Part shown: piece by piece, positions 5,987-11,780 of the stretch
Layout: each line of letters starts with the position of its first letter
How positions within the stretch are numbered: position 1 is the first letter of the stretch
Notes under the pieces: generated by a model
Databases searched by the model: none
What the model saw: the letters and a program-made list of their open reading frames with translations, nothing else
What the model was told of the DNA's origin: nothing
Made by a program: the position numbers and the translations under genes
Assembly (NCBI GenBank): GCA_016782545.1
Contig: JADHYG010000029.1
Span: 1-11,780, forward strand
DNA length: 11,780 nucleotides
Direction: 5' to 3'
DNA from: Candidatus Microgenomates bacterium
GTDB taxonomy: Bacteria > Patescibacteria > Microgenomatia > JADHYG01

Positions 5987-6925
5987 TTATCTTATCTGCC
6001 AGCTTTTTCCGTCCGTCACAATCTCAATTTCTTTTTCTTGATCTGTTCTCAGTATCTCAATATCTAAATATCTCAACCTCTCTAATATCTCTTTTGTCGG
6101 ATGTCCCCAGCGGTTTTTTCCCACGGAAATGACGGCCAATTCAGGACTCGCGCTTTCTAAATATTCATCAATCATCCCTGTTTTTGAACCATGATGAGGA
6201 ACTTTAAAAACCTTGACCTCAGACACAACCGACGCCTCCATAATCTCATCCTGAACCCGTTCATCAGCATCACCAGTCAAAAGTGCGTCAAACTGGCCGT
6301 ATTTTAAATGAAAGACCAAAGAAAAATCATTGCGGTTGTTAGAAGTTTGCGCGCCTAAAACTGCTTTACCCGCCGAAGCGTCAGCGTAGGCGGGCGCTGC
6401 TAACTCTGAAGAGTCCAACTTTGATAATAACCATTCTTTTTCCGGCCACAAAGCAAAAAGCTCAAGCCCTTCAAAAGAAATTTTGCCACCAGTATATAAA
6501 TTTTTAACAGGAATTTCTTTTTCCTCAATCAAGCTTTTTAATTTTTTAAATCCAGCTGAGGTATTTCCAGCTGGTGAAGAAATAAAGTTATTGACCTGAT
6601 ATCTTTCCAAGACCGGAATCAAACCGTTCAAATGATCAGCTTCAGGATGAGTCAAAACCATAATTTCAATTTCCTTGTCCCAAAAAGCCATATTTTCAGA
6701 AAGACAGGCAAGCACTTTATTGTCCGGCCCGCCATCAATCAAAATCTCAAAAGTATTTTTCCTGATCAAAATCGCATCCCCCTGCCCCACATCACAAAAA
6801 ATCAAATGAACCTCGCCATCACTAAATCCCTGCCCCTGCCATAAAAAAAGCCCGCCCAATCCCAGGCTGGCCACCACCAAAACTCTGGCAATTTTCTTCC
6901 TAATCTCTTTCCAATCCGGCTCCAT
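5987..6925 (-). CDS. ComEC C-terminal-type metallo-beta-lactamase protein (split ComEC half)
   Basis: This 312-residue protein has one N-terminal membrane segment (about 12-30) followed by the metallo-beta-lactamase domain normally found at the C-terminus of ComEC. Motifs are FCDVGQGDA (43-51), LIDGG (62-66), the metal site HPEADH (93-98), LLTGDAD (215-221), KVPHHGS (241-247) and a GHP near 274-276. In ComEC this domain is thought to degrade the non-transported DNA strand. The membrane channel half is a separate gene at 7918-9165, with a regulator gene in between. The membrane anchor would place this domain on the outer face of the membrane. Residues 177-188 (APAYADASAGKA) come from a palindromic repeat inserted in frame. 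No ribosome-binding site is visible before ATG 6925. Confidence 0.9.
   Translation of the reverse strand: MEPDWKEIRKKIARVLVVASLGLGGLFLWQGQGFSDGEVHLIFCDVGQGDAILIRKNTFEILIDGGPDNKVLACLSENMAFWDKEIEIMVLTHPEADHLNGLIPVLERYQVNNFISSPAGNTSAGFKKLKSLIEEKEIPVKNLYTGGKISFEGLELFALWPEKEWLLSKLDSSELAAPAYADASAGKAVLGAQTSNNRNDFSLVFHLKYGQFDALLTGDADERVQDEIMEASVVSEVKVFKVPHHGSKTGMIDEYLESASPELAVISVGKNRWGHPTKEILERLRYLDIEILRTDQEKEIEIVTDGKSWQIR
6369..6394. repeat. CCCGCC/GGCGGG palindromic repeat inside the hydrolase gene
   Basis: CCCGCC (6369-6374) and GGCGGG (6389-6394) flank GAAGCGTCAGCGTA. The unit reads in frame as PAYADASAG in the encoded protein. It is far richer in GC than its surroundings, which marks it as an inserted element. 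Confidence 0.75.
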
Positions 6926-7007
6926 AAAATTTCTTTCAACAATAAATCAACGATTAATCAGTAACTAATCAATAAACACGTTAATAAAAAAACTTGAAAC
7001 TTGTGAA

Positions 7008-7047
7008 TTAGCCTCAATTTTTGACCCCGCTCAGCGGGGTCAAAAAT
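7008..7047 (-). repeat. Intergenic palindromic element, copy 2
   Basis: TTAGCCTCAA then a near-perfect hairpin (7017-7047) with a CCCCGCT/AGCGGGG centre in place of ACGATCGT. It starts 36 bases after the stop of the PaaX-like gene in the direction of transcription, with the GAGGCTAA tail distal. Confidence 0.85.
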
Positions 7048-7082
7048 GTAATTCAATCAGTCTCAATCCTTCAAAATTCTGC

Positions 7083-7829
7083 TTAAACTTGCTGGCTCTT
7101 TTTTCTAATCTCTCTTTCAACCTTTTCTCTCAACCAGTCTTCTGGTAAAAGCTCAATCGGTAAAAAGGGATCAATTGACAAGGCTTCTAAATAGAGAGAC
7201 TTTATCTTTTTTAGCTCTTTTTTGTCAATCTCTTTTTTTTCAAGTCGTCCTAGAATCTTTCTATATTCTTTATTAATCCTATCAAGATCCCAGATTTTTT
7301 GAGCTAAACCTCTTTCATCCCCTGTTATAAACTTGGTTGAGACCAAAAGATAGGTCTTCCCTTTCAATCCCAAGGCGTTAATAAATTCTCTCATTTCCCG
7401 CTCTATAGAAAACGGAGAAATATAGACGCTCTTTTGAAGCTTGCCAAAACCTAACTCACATAATTTTTCTCTAAACCGATCACGTAAGCCTCTATTTTTC
7501 TCTTCTATATCAAAGAAAATAACTCTCCATTTTTGATCCCATTTTTTCTTTTGAAACTTAAAAAGAGGAAAGTACTCTGTCAATTTGCTTTTCCCTCTGG
7601 AGGTTAGTTTTAAATGTGGTTGTCCTTCTTTAATTTCCCTATTAATGTCTCCTACTTTTAAAGCCTTTCTTATCGTCGTTTCAAAATTATGCTTTTTATA
7701 TTTTTGCGGCACATACCCATAAACCTGCTGATAAGAAAAGCTCATTAACCCACCAGCATCAGCCAGATCTTCAAAAAGATCTCCTAACATCGCTAAAATA
7801 AGCAGCAGTCTTTTTTGTCCTTTAATCAT
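7083..7829 (-). CDS. PaaX-family transcriptional regulator with Cas2-like middle domain
   Basis: This 248-residue basic protein has the three-part PaaX layout. It has an N-terminal winged-helix-like region (about 1-85, with TTIRKALKVG and LKLTSRGKSKL), a Cas2-like ferredoxin fold (about 98-172, KWRVIFFDIEEKNRGLRDRFR and SVYISPF), and a C-terminal helical part with the PaaX-type IDPFLPIELLPEDWL (219-233). PaaX of other bacteria represses phenylacetate genes in response to phenylacetyl-CoA, but nothing here suggests that pathway. Its place between the two halves of ComEC suggests a role in DNA uptake control or in its own operon, which is inference only. No CRISPR array or other cas gene is present. 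It is flanked on both sides by the palindromic elements. ATG 7829 has only a weak AAAAGAT upstream. Confidence 0.75.
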   Translation of the reverse strand: MIKGQKRLLLILAMLGDLFEDLADAGGLMSFSYQQVYGYVPQKYKKHNFETTIRKALKVGDINREIKEGQPHLKLTSRGKSKLTEYFPLFKFQKKKWDQKWRVIFFDIEEKNRGLRDRFREKLCELGFGKLQKSVYISPFSIEREMREFINALGLKGKTYLLVSTKFITGDERGLAQKIWDLDRINKEYRKILGRLEKKEIDKKELKKIKSLYLEALSIDPFLPIELLPEDWLREKVEREIRKKSQQV

Positions 7830-7873
7830 ATCTTTTGACTTTATTTTTTTACTTTTTTCCTAAAAACTCAAAT

Positions 7874-7914
7874 TTAGCCTCAATTTTTGACCCACGATCG
7901 TTGGTCAAAAATTG
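7874..7914 (-). repeat. Intergenic palindromic element, copy 3
   Basis: TTAGCCTCAA followed by a 34-base palindrome (7881-7914) centred on ACGATCGT with a single mismatched pair (7893/7902). It begins 3 bases after the comEC stop in the direction of transcription. Confidence 0.88.
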
Positions 7915-7917
7915 CAA

Positions 7918-9165
7918 CTATCTTCTTTTATAGCAGAAAATTAAGATTGATGTCAAGAGAAAATAATAGCCTAAAACAAAGAAAAAAGATGGCTTGCTTA
8001 TTCCAATTAAAAAAGGCTTACCCTGTCCCTTTAATAAAGACTCACCCATTCTAATTTCAGCAAAAGGAAGTTGTCCAAAAAACATCACCATTTTTTCAAA
8101 ATAAAAAAGAAATGGATAAGCTAGAAAGGCAAAAATCTGGCCTAAAGGTGGAAAAATCAAACCTCCCAACACCACTGCTCCACCAAAAACCATTAAAATC
8201 GGCGTGGTCCATAAAACCAAAGTATTAACCAAAAGCGACAAAGGCTGATATTGACCAAAGTTAATTAAAAGAATTGGCAGAGTCACCAGTTGAGCACTAA
8301 AAGTAGTCAGAAAATCATCTTTAAGCAAGTAAAGAGAATCGGCTTTATTAAGCCTAAAAAGCGGCTTGATAAACATTAAGCCAGCCGTGGAAATAAAAGA
8401 AAGTTGAAAACCCAAATCATTAATTAAACTAGAGCTTAAAAAAAGCATTAAATAGCCAGCTACTCCTAAACTTAGCACTCTAAAATTTAATCTGCCAAAA
8501 AACTCTCCAAGAATAACAATAATTCCCATGATCACCGCTCTGACTATCGGCGGATCAAAACCAGATAAAGCCGCATAAAAGACAATTGCTAAAATCGTTA
8601 AAAGACCTGCCCAGCGCCTTTTTAAAATCAAATTTAAAAACGTCAAGGAAAAACTAGCTACCATGGCCACATTCATTCCTGAAGCAACAATCACATGCAA
8701 GACACCGGTCCTCCTGAGCGCTGAATAAAAGTCTTTTGGCAAGGTTTTTTTCACTCCTAAAAAAATTCCTAAAAAAAGTGAGCTTGACGGTTCAGGCAGA
8801 AAAGACTCAAAAAGCTTAATTAAACGCTCTCTAAAATTATAAACTTTTCTTAAAATCCAACTTCCCTCACCCTTTTCAAGCACTTTAATTTGGGGAAAGA
8901 TTAGCACTCCATCTTTGATAGTGCCAACGATTTCGAGTTTATTTCCATAAAAATACTGGGGAAAAGCCGGAGCAACAACTACTGCTTCTTGAATATTAAA
9001 TCGCTGACTTTTTTGGTAAGTTTGGGGTTGAGCAGTTAAAACACCAGTGAATTTGACTTTTTGACCTTCTTTAAATTTTGGCTTCTCAGAGCCAAAACTA
9101 ACCAAACGAAAACAAAGGGCAAAAAATAAAAAAATTATCAGCAAAAAATGAAGCTTAGTAGACAC
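7918..9165 (-). CDS. comEC: ComEC membrane channel half (competence domain only)
   Basis: This 415-residue polytopic membrane protein is predicted to form the channel for single-stranded DNA across the inner membrane during natural transformation. It has an N-terminal hydrophobic segment (about 5-22), a short OB-like soluble region (about 33-96), then the competence domain with GVLHVIVASGMNVAMVA (154-170), SGFDPPIVRAVIMG and LGFQLSFISTAG. It ends after the last membrane helices with CYKRR and lacks the usual C-terminal metallo-beta-lactamase domain, which is encoded separately at 5987-6925. The start is GTG at 9165, overlapping the comEA stop by 11 bases. This tight overlap supports the start and co-translation. 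A palindromic element follows directly after its TAG. Confidence 0.92.
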   Translation of the reverse strand: MSTKLHFLLIIFLFFALCFRLVSFGSEKPKFKEGQKVKFTGVLTAQPQTYQKSQRFNIQEAVVVAPAFPQYFYGNKLEIVGTIKDGVLIFPQIKVLEKGEGSWILRKVYNFRERLIKLFESFLPEPSSSLFLGIFLGVKKTLPKDFYSALRRTGVLHVIVASGMNVAMVASFSLTFLNLILKRRWAGLLTILAIVFYAALSGFDPPIVRAVIMGIIVILGEFFGRLNFRVLSLGVAGYLMLFLSSSLINDLGFQLSFISTAGLMFIKPLFRLNKADSLYLLKDDFLTTFSAQLVTLPILLINFGQYQPLSLLVNTLVLWTTPILMVFGGAVVLGGLIFPPLGQIFAFLAYPFLFYFEKMVMFFGQLPFAEIRMGESLLKGQGKPFLIGISKPSFFFVLGYYFLLTSILIFCYKRR

Positions 9166-9745
9166 TTATCTTGTCTTTAATTTTTTCAAAAATGGAAGAT
9201 GAAATCACTTCTTTGTCCAAAAGATCTTCGGTCTTAGAATAGGGCCGGGCATCAATAATGTCTTGTGAGCGCACCTTGCCAATATCCGGTAAAGCCTTAA
9301 GTTCAGCCGCCGAGGCTTTATTAATATTTATTTTGCCGGTCTTTGCTGTAGTAACGCCTTCAACTTCGCCTTCCTGAGGAATAAAGTATTTTTCACCGTC
9401 TTTTAATTTAGCGGCTTGATTTAGATTTTGAGCCACCCAATCAGAATCAGCTTTTTCTGATAAACCGCCAGCCGTCATTAGCAGATCCTCAACTCGACTG
9501 CTAGATGATAGTTCATAAACACCAGGATTTTCAATTGCTCCCTGAATATCAACTTTAATTTTTCCTGCTTCTTCGCTCTCTTCCTCAATTAAAACTTCTT
9601 CTTCGGGCTTAAAATAACTTCCCTCTCTCACCATCACCACGCCGCCAATCACTACTAAAACAAACCCTCCCAAAGCCAAAATCACACTCAACCAATTCTC
9701 TTTGAAAAGATCTGCCAACTCTTTTTTATTCTCTTGCTCACTCAT
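9155..9745 (-). CDS. comEA: ComEA-type DNA-binding competence protein
   Basis: This 196-residue protein binds incoming double-stranded DNA outside the membrane and passes it to ComEC. It has a single N-terminal membrane anchor (about 18-38), an acidic linker (47-60), an SLBB domain (about 62-123, with KVDIQGAIENPGVYEL), and a C-terminal double helix-hairpin-helix domain (about 138-196) starting GKININKASAAELKALPDIG. The second hairpin is somewhat divergent (DKEVISSSIFEKIKDKI). This is the usual ComEA domain order. The gene overlaps comEC by 11 bases. It follows leuS, separated by a palindromic element. No good Shine-Dalgarno site or promoter is visible before ATG 9745. Confidence 0.93.
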   Translation of the reverse strand: MSEQENKKELADLFKENWLSVILALGGFVLVVIGGVVMVREGSYFKPEEEVLIEEESEEAGKIKVDIQGAIENPGVYELSSSSRVEDLLMTAGGLSEKADSDWVAQNLNQAAKLKDGEKYFIPQEGEVEGVTTAKTGKININKASAAELKALPDIGKVRSQDIIDARPYSKTEDLLDKEVISSSIFEKIKDKISVY

Positions 9746-9771
9746 CTTATATCACTTATCACCACGTCAAT

Positions 9772-9811
9772 TTAGCCTCAATTTTTGACCCACGATCGTG
9801 GGTCAAAAATT
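9772..9811 (-). repeat. Intergenic palindromic element, copy 4 (perfect 32-bp palindrome)
   Basis: TTAGCCTCA then a perfect palindrome at 9780-9811 centred on ACGATCGT. It begins 8 bases after the leuS stop in the direction of transcription and ends before comEA. It is the best-preserved copy of the family. Confidence 0.9.
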
Positions 9812-9819
9812 AAACCTAT

Positions 9820-11780
9820 TTAATCGGTGACGAAGTTGATTAATTTACTAGGAACAAAAACAACGCGCTTGATCTTTTTATCTTTCAAGTATTTGGCTAC
9901 TTTAGGCTCTTTTTTGGCTAACTCTTCTATCTCAGCCTTAATTGTTGATTGTTGATTGTTAATTGTTAATTGTCCGCGCACTTTACCATTGACTTCAATA
10001 ACAATCGTCGCTTGTTCTTCTTTAAGTAATTTTAGATCGTATTGAGGCCAAGGATGTTGGTGAATAGACCAATGCTTGTCAGGGTCCAACCCTGTCTCCC
10101 CCGAAGCGTCGGGGTCGACTAAACGACTCGCTTCGCTCGTCTTTCCTAGAGGGTTGGACCCTTTAAGACGCTGCCAAAGTTCTTCAGTCATGTGCGGTGC
10201 AAATGGGGCTAAAAGCAAAAGCAGGGTCTTAATAGCTTCGCTATTAATTGTTGACCCGCCTTGACCGCCGTCCGCCTCGGATCGACCGAGTCGAGATGGG
10301 TCAGGCGAGGCGGGTTGCTCATTGTTCATTGTTAATTGATTCAGATAATTCATAAGAGCGGCAATGGCGGTGTTGTAACTAAGATTTTCAATGTCTTCAG
10401 TGACTTTTTTGATTGTCTGATGCATTAATCTTTCAAGTTTTCCTTCCACCATCCGCTTCGTCCCACCATCCGAGGAGCCAAGGCTCACCTCGGAGGAGAG
10501 ACTCCGCTTCAGGCTTATCTTTTTTCCTTGGCTCGCATTTACTAGTCTCCATGCTTTCCCTAAAAACCGATAGATGCCAATAATCCCCTCATCTCTAAAA
10601 TCTCCTCCTTGTGAAAAAGGACCAATAAACATTAAATACATTCTCAAAGTATCAGCGCCGTATTTTTTAATATACTTATCAGGAATAACCACATTACCCT
10701 TGCTCTTGCTCATTTTTGAACCCTCTGAAATCAATAAACCATGAGCTCTAAAAGAGCTAAAAGGCTCTTCAAAGTCAATCAAGCCTAAATCCTTAAAAAC
10801 CATCGTCAAAAATCTTGAATACATCAAATGTAAAACCGAGTGCTCGGCGCCGCCAATATACATATCAACAGGAAGCCACGACCTTGTAATCTCAGGATTC
10901 CAAGGAATTTCTAATTTCAAATTTCTAATTCCTAAGTGTTTTGAATTTTGGTCATTAGAATTTAGAATTTGTCCTTCGACGGGCTCAGGATGGTGAGCAA
11001 GGTCGAACCATTTCGAATTTCGGATTTCGGATTTCGGATTTTCTGCATCGATAGATGGATATCTTAAAAAATACCAAGCACTGTCCAAAAAAGTATCGCA
11101 AACATCAGTCTCCCGCTTAGCTTTTCCCCCACACCGAGGACATTTAACCTCATAAAACTCAGGTATCTTATCCAAAGGCCCTTTTCCCTCCCCTTCCGGC
11201 CGCCAATTCTTGACTTTGGGTAAAAGAACCGGCAGTTCGCTGTCCGAAACAGGAAACCAACCCGGCATCTCTTTTTTTTCACCCAAGGCTTTCTTAGCAC
11301 ACTTCTCACAATAAATCATAGGAATCGGCGCCCCCCAATAACGCTGTCTGGAAATACACCAATCACGAAGCCGAAAAGTAGTCACTCTTTTTCCCCAGCT
11401 TTTTTTCTCAAGATAAACCATCATCGCCTCTGTTGCCTGATGAATATCCATCCCATTCAAAAATTCTGAATTAACCATCTTCCCTTCTTCTTCCTGAACT
11501 TGTTCAATGCGAATAATTGGCGATTTGTCGCCATTTGAACCAACCACCACTCTAATCACAGGCAGTTTAAATTTTTTGGCAAATTCAAAATCCCTCAAAT
11601 CATGTCCCGGCACACCGACAACGGCTCCGGTTCCATAATCCATTAAAACAAAATCTGAGATATAAAGAGGCATTTTTTGATTGGTTAATTGATTTAAACA
11701 ATAAAAACCAGTAAAAACACCTGTTTTTTCCCGGCCTTCAGCAATCCGCTCAATGGTGGTTTTCTTTTTGGCTTGGTCAA
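9820..11780 (-). CDS. leuS: Leucyl-tRNA synthetase, 5' end beyond the window
   Basis: The reading frame stays open to the right edge of the window, so only the C-terminal 653 residues or so are seen. It covers part of the CP1 editing domain (KTGVFTGFY, then YGTGAVVGVPGHDLRDFEFA), and the catalytic domain part WCISRQRYWGAPIPMIYCEKC with a four-cysteine cluster (YCEKC and CPRCGG) and RETDVCDTFLDSAWYFLRY. Beyond these come WLPVDMYIGGAEHSVLHLMYSRF, the KMSKS loop (SKMSKSKGNVV), and the anticodon-binding and C-terminal domains ending in IEVNGKVRGQ and VVFVPSKLINFV. At least five in-frame, repeat-derived insertions interrupt the family pattern (9941-9973, 10078-10165, 10236-10335, 10440-10535, 10906-11043). 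All family motifs outside them are intact, so the enzyme is probably active. The order leuS-comEA-comEC suggests a shared transcript. Confidence 0.96.
   Translation of the reverse strand, partial: DQAKKKTTIERIAEGREKTGVFTGFYCLNQLTNQKMPLYISDFVLMDYGTGAVVGVPGHDLRDFEFAKKFKLPVIRVVVGSNGDKSPIIRIEQVQEEEGKMVNSEFLNGMDIHQATEAMMVYLEKKSWGKRVTTFRLRDWCISRQRYWGAPIPMIYCEKCAKKALGEKKEMPGWFPVSDSELPVLLPKVKNWRPEGEGKGPLDKIPEFYEVKCPRCGGKAKRETDVCDTFLDSAWYFLRYPSIDAENPKSEIRNSKWFDLAHHPEPVEGQILNSNDQNSKHLGIRNLKLEIPWNPEITRSWLPVDMYIGGAEHSVLHLMYSRFLTMVFKDLGLIDFEEPFSSFRAHGLLISEGSKMSKSKGNVVIPDKYIKKYGADTLRMYLMFIGPFSQGGDFRDEGIIGIYRFLGKAWRLVNASQGKKISLKRSLSSEVSLGSSDGGTKRMVEGKLERLMHQTIKKVTEDIENLSYNTAIAALMNYLNQLTMNNEQPASPDPSRLGRSEADGGQGGSTINSEAIKTLLLLLAPFAPHMTEELWQRLKGSNPLGKTSEASRLVDPDASGETGLDPDKHWSIHQHPWPQYDLKLLKEEQATIVIEVNGKVRGQLTINNQQSTIKAEIEELAKKEPKVAKYLKDKKIKRVVFVPSKLINFVTD
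9941..9973. repeat. ATTGTTG/ATTGTTA heptamer array inside leuS
   Basis: Nearly five copies of the heptamer read in frame, giving LTINNQQSTI just after the conserved NGKVRGQ. It is the reverse complement of the repeat at 1-28. Confidence 0.85.
10078..10165. repeat. Inverted-repeat insertion inside leuS
   Basis: A perfect 13-base inverted repeat, AGGGTCCAACCCT (10081-10093) and AGGGTTGGACCCT (10150-10162), encloses a CCCCGA/TCGGGG hairpin (10099-10114) and a GACGAGCGAAGCGAG-type stretch. It interrupts the protein just before DKHWSIHQHPWPQ, a conserved LeuS region. Confidence 0.8.
10236..10335. repeat. Palindromic plus heptamer insertion inside leuS
   Basis: ACCCGCCT (10254-10261) pairs with AGGCGGGT (10308-10315) around a CTCGG/CCGAG hairpin (10276-10290). 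Remnants of the ATTGTT heptamer lie on both sides. In frame it adds a P, S, D, G-rich stretch to the anticodon-binding domain. Confidence 0.75.
10440..10535. repeat. Hairpin and short direct-repeat insertion inside leuS
   Basis: The stretch contains a repeated CCACCATCCG (10447-10456 and 10464-10472 with CCACCATCC), a CCGAGG/CCTCGG pair (10470-10475 with 10488-10493) around a GAGCC/GGCTC hairpin, and a second copy of CCTTGGCTC near 10528. It encodes a serine-rich insert before the conserved LHQTI-like region (LMHQTIKKV). Confidence 0.65.
10906..11043. repeat. TTCGGATTT array with nested TTCGAC...GTCGAA palindrome inside leuS
   Basis: Degenerate AATTTC/TTCGGA units flank a nested palindrome: TTCGAC (10975-10980) with GTCGAA (11002-11007), enclosing GCTCA (10983-10987) with TGAGC (10994-10998). 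In frame it gives SEIRNSK, HHPEPVEG and IRNLKLEI between RYPS and the conserved WLPVD block. The SEIRNSK part is shared with the argS insertion. Confidence 0.85.

Noticed and set aside
6937..6990. Possible degenerate TAATCA repeat upstream of the hydrolase gene
   Set aside because: Only two clear copies are seen in AT-rich DNA, not distinguishable from chance.
7083..7829. Cas2 and a CRISPR locus
   Set aside because: Only the middle third resembles Cas2. The winged-helix start and the PaaX-type C-terminus point to a regulator. No repeat-spacer array or other cas gene is present.
9746..9771. Promoter for comEA (TTGACG with TATAAG)
   Set aside because: The spacer is only 13 bases and the -10 would touch the start codon.
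9780..9811. Palindromic elements as intrinsic terminators
   Set aside because: The U-tract is on the 5' arm and the A-tract on the 3' arm, and no U run follows the stem on either strand.

Overview
The window looks like chromosomal DNA from an uncultivated member of the Candidate Phyla Radiation (Patescibacteria), perhaps the Microgenomates group. This is an inference from style, not from a marker tree. The signs are AT-rich coding with short GC-rich palindromes scattered through it, tight gene packing with few Shine-Dalgarno sites, a ComEA/ComEC competence set with ComEC split in two, a PaaX/Cas2-like regulator, a HEPN/MNT pair, and repeats of the TTCGGA and AATTGTT type running in frame through essential genes. 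The standard genetic code fits every gene seen.

Layout. Bases 1-130 hold a heptamer tandem repeat, a short copy of the 3' end of argS, and a promoter. Bases 130-812 (+) encode a HEPN protein overlapping an MNT nucleotidyltransferase (type VII toxin-antitoxin style), followed by an intrinsic terminator. All other genes are on the minus strand. From right to left they are leuS (5' end beyond the window), comEA, the comEC membrane half, a PaaX-like regulator, the comEC metallo-beta-lactamase half, a strong promoter with a complete T-box leader, a PRTase-HAD fusion, a nucleoside hydrolase, and argS.

How the parts fit. The T-box (5720-5945) carries an AGUA/GAA loop-E motif followed by CGA, an arginine codon. 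The operon it heads ends in argS. This reads as an arginine-tRNA-responsive operon in which two nucleotide/nucleoside enzymes are carried between the riboswitch and the synthetase. ComEA, split ComEC and the PaaX-like gene form a DNA-uptake block upstream of it.

The most unusual features are: (1) the Arg T-box operon with its two unexplained passenger enzymes; (2) a near-identical 26-bp copy of the argS 3' end on the far side of the HEPN/MNT cassette, which looks like an integration footprint; (3) at least five repeat-derived in-frame insertions in LeuS, plus one each in ArgS and the ComEC hydrolase; (4) a family of long intergenic palindromes with a conserved GAGGCTAA tail, each placed after a gene end and pointing the same way relative to that gene; and (5) an unidentified 72-nt multi-hairpin element between the T-box and its first gene.
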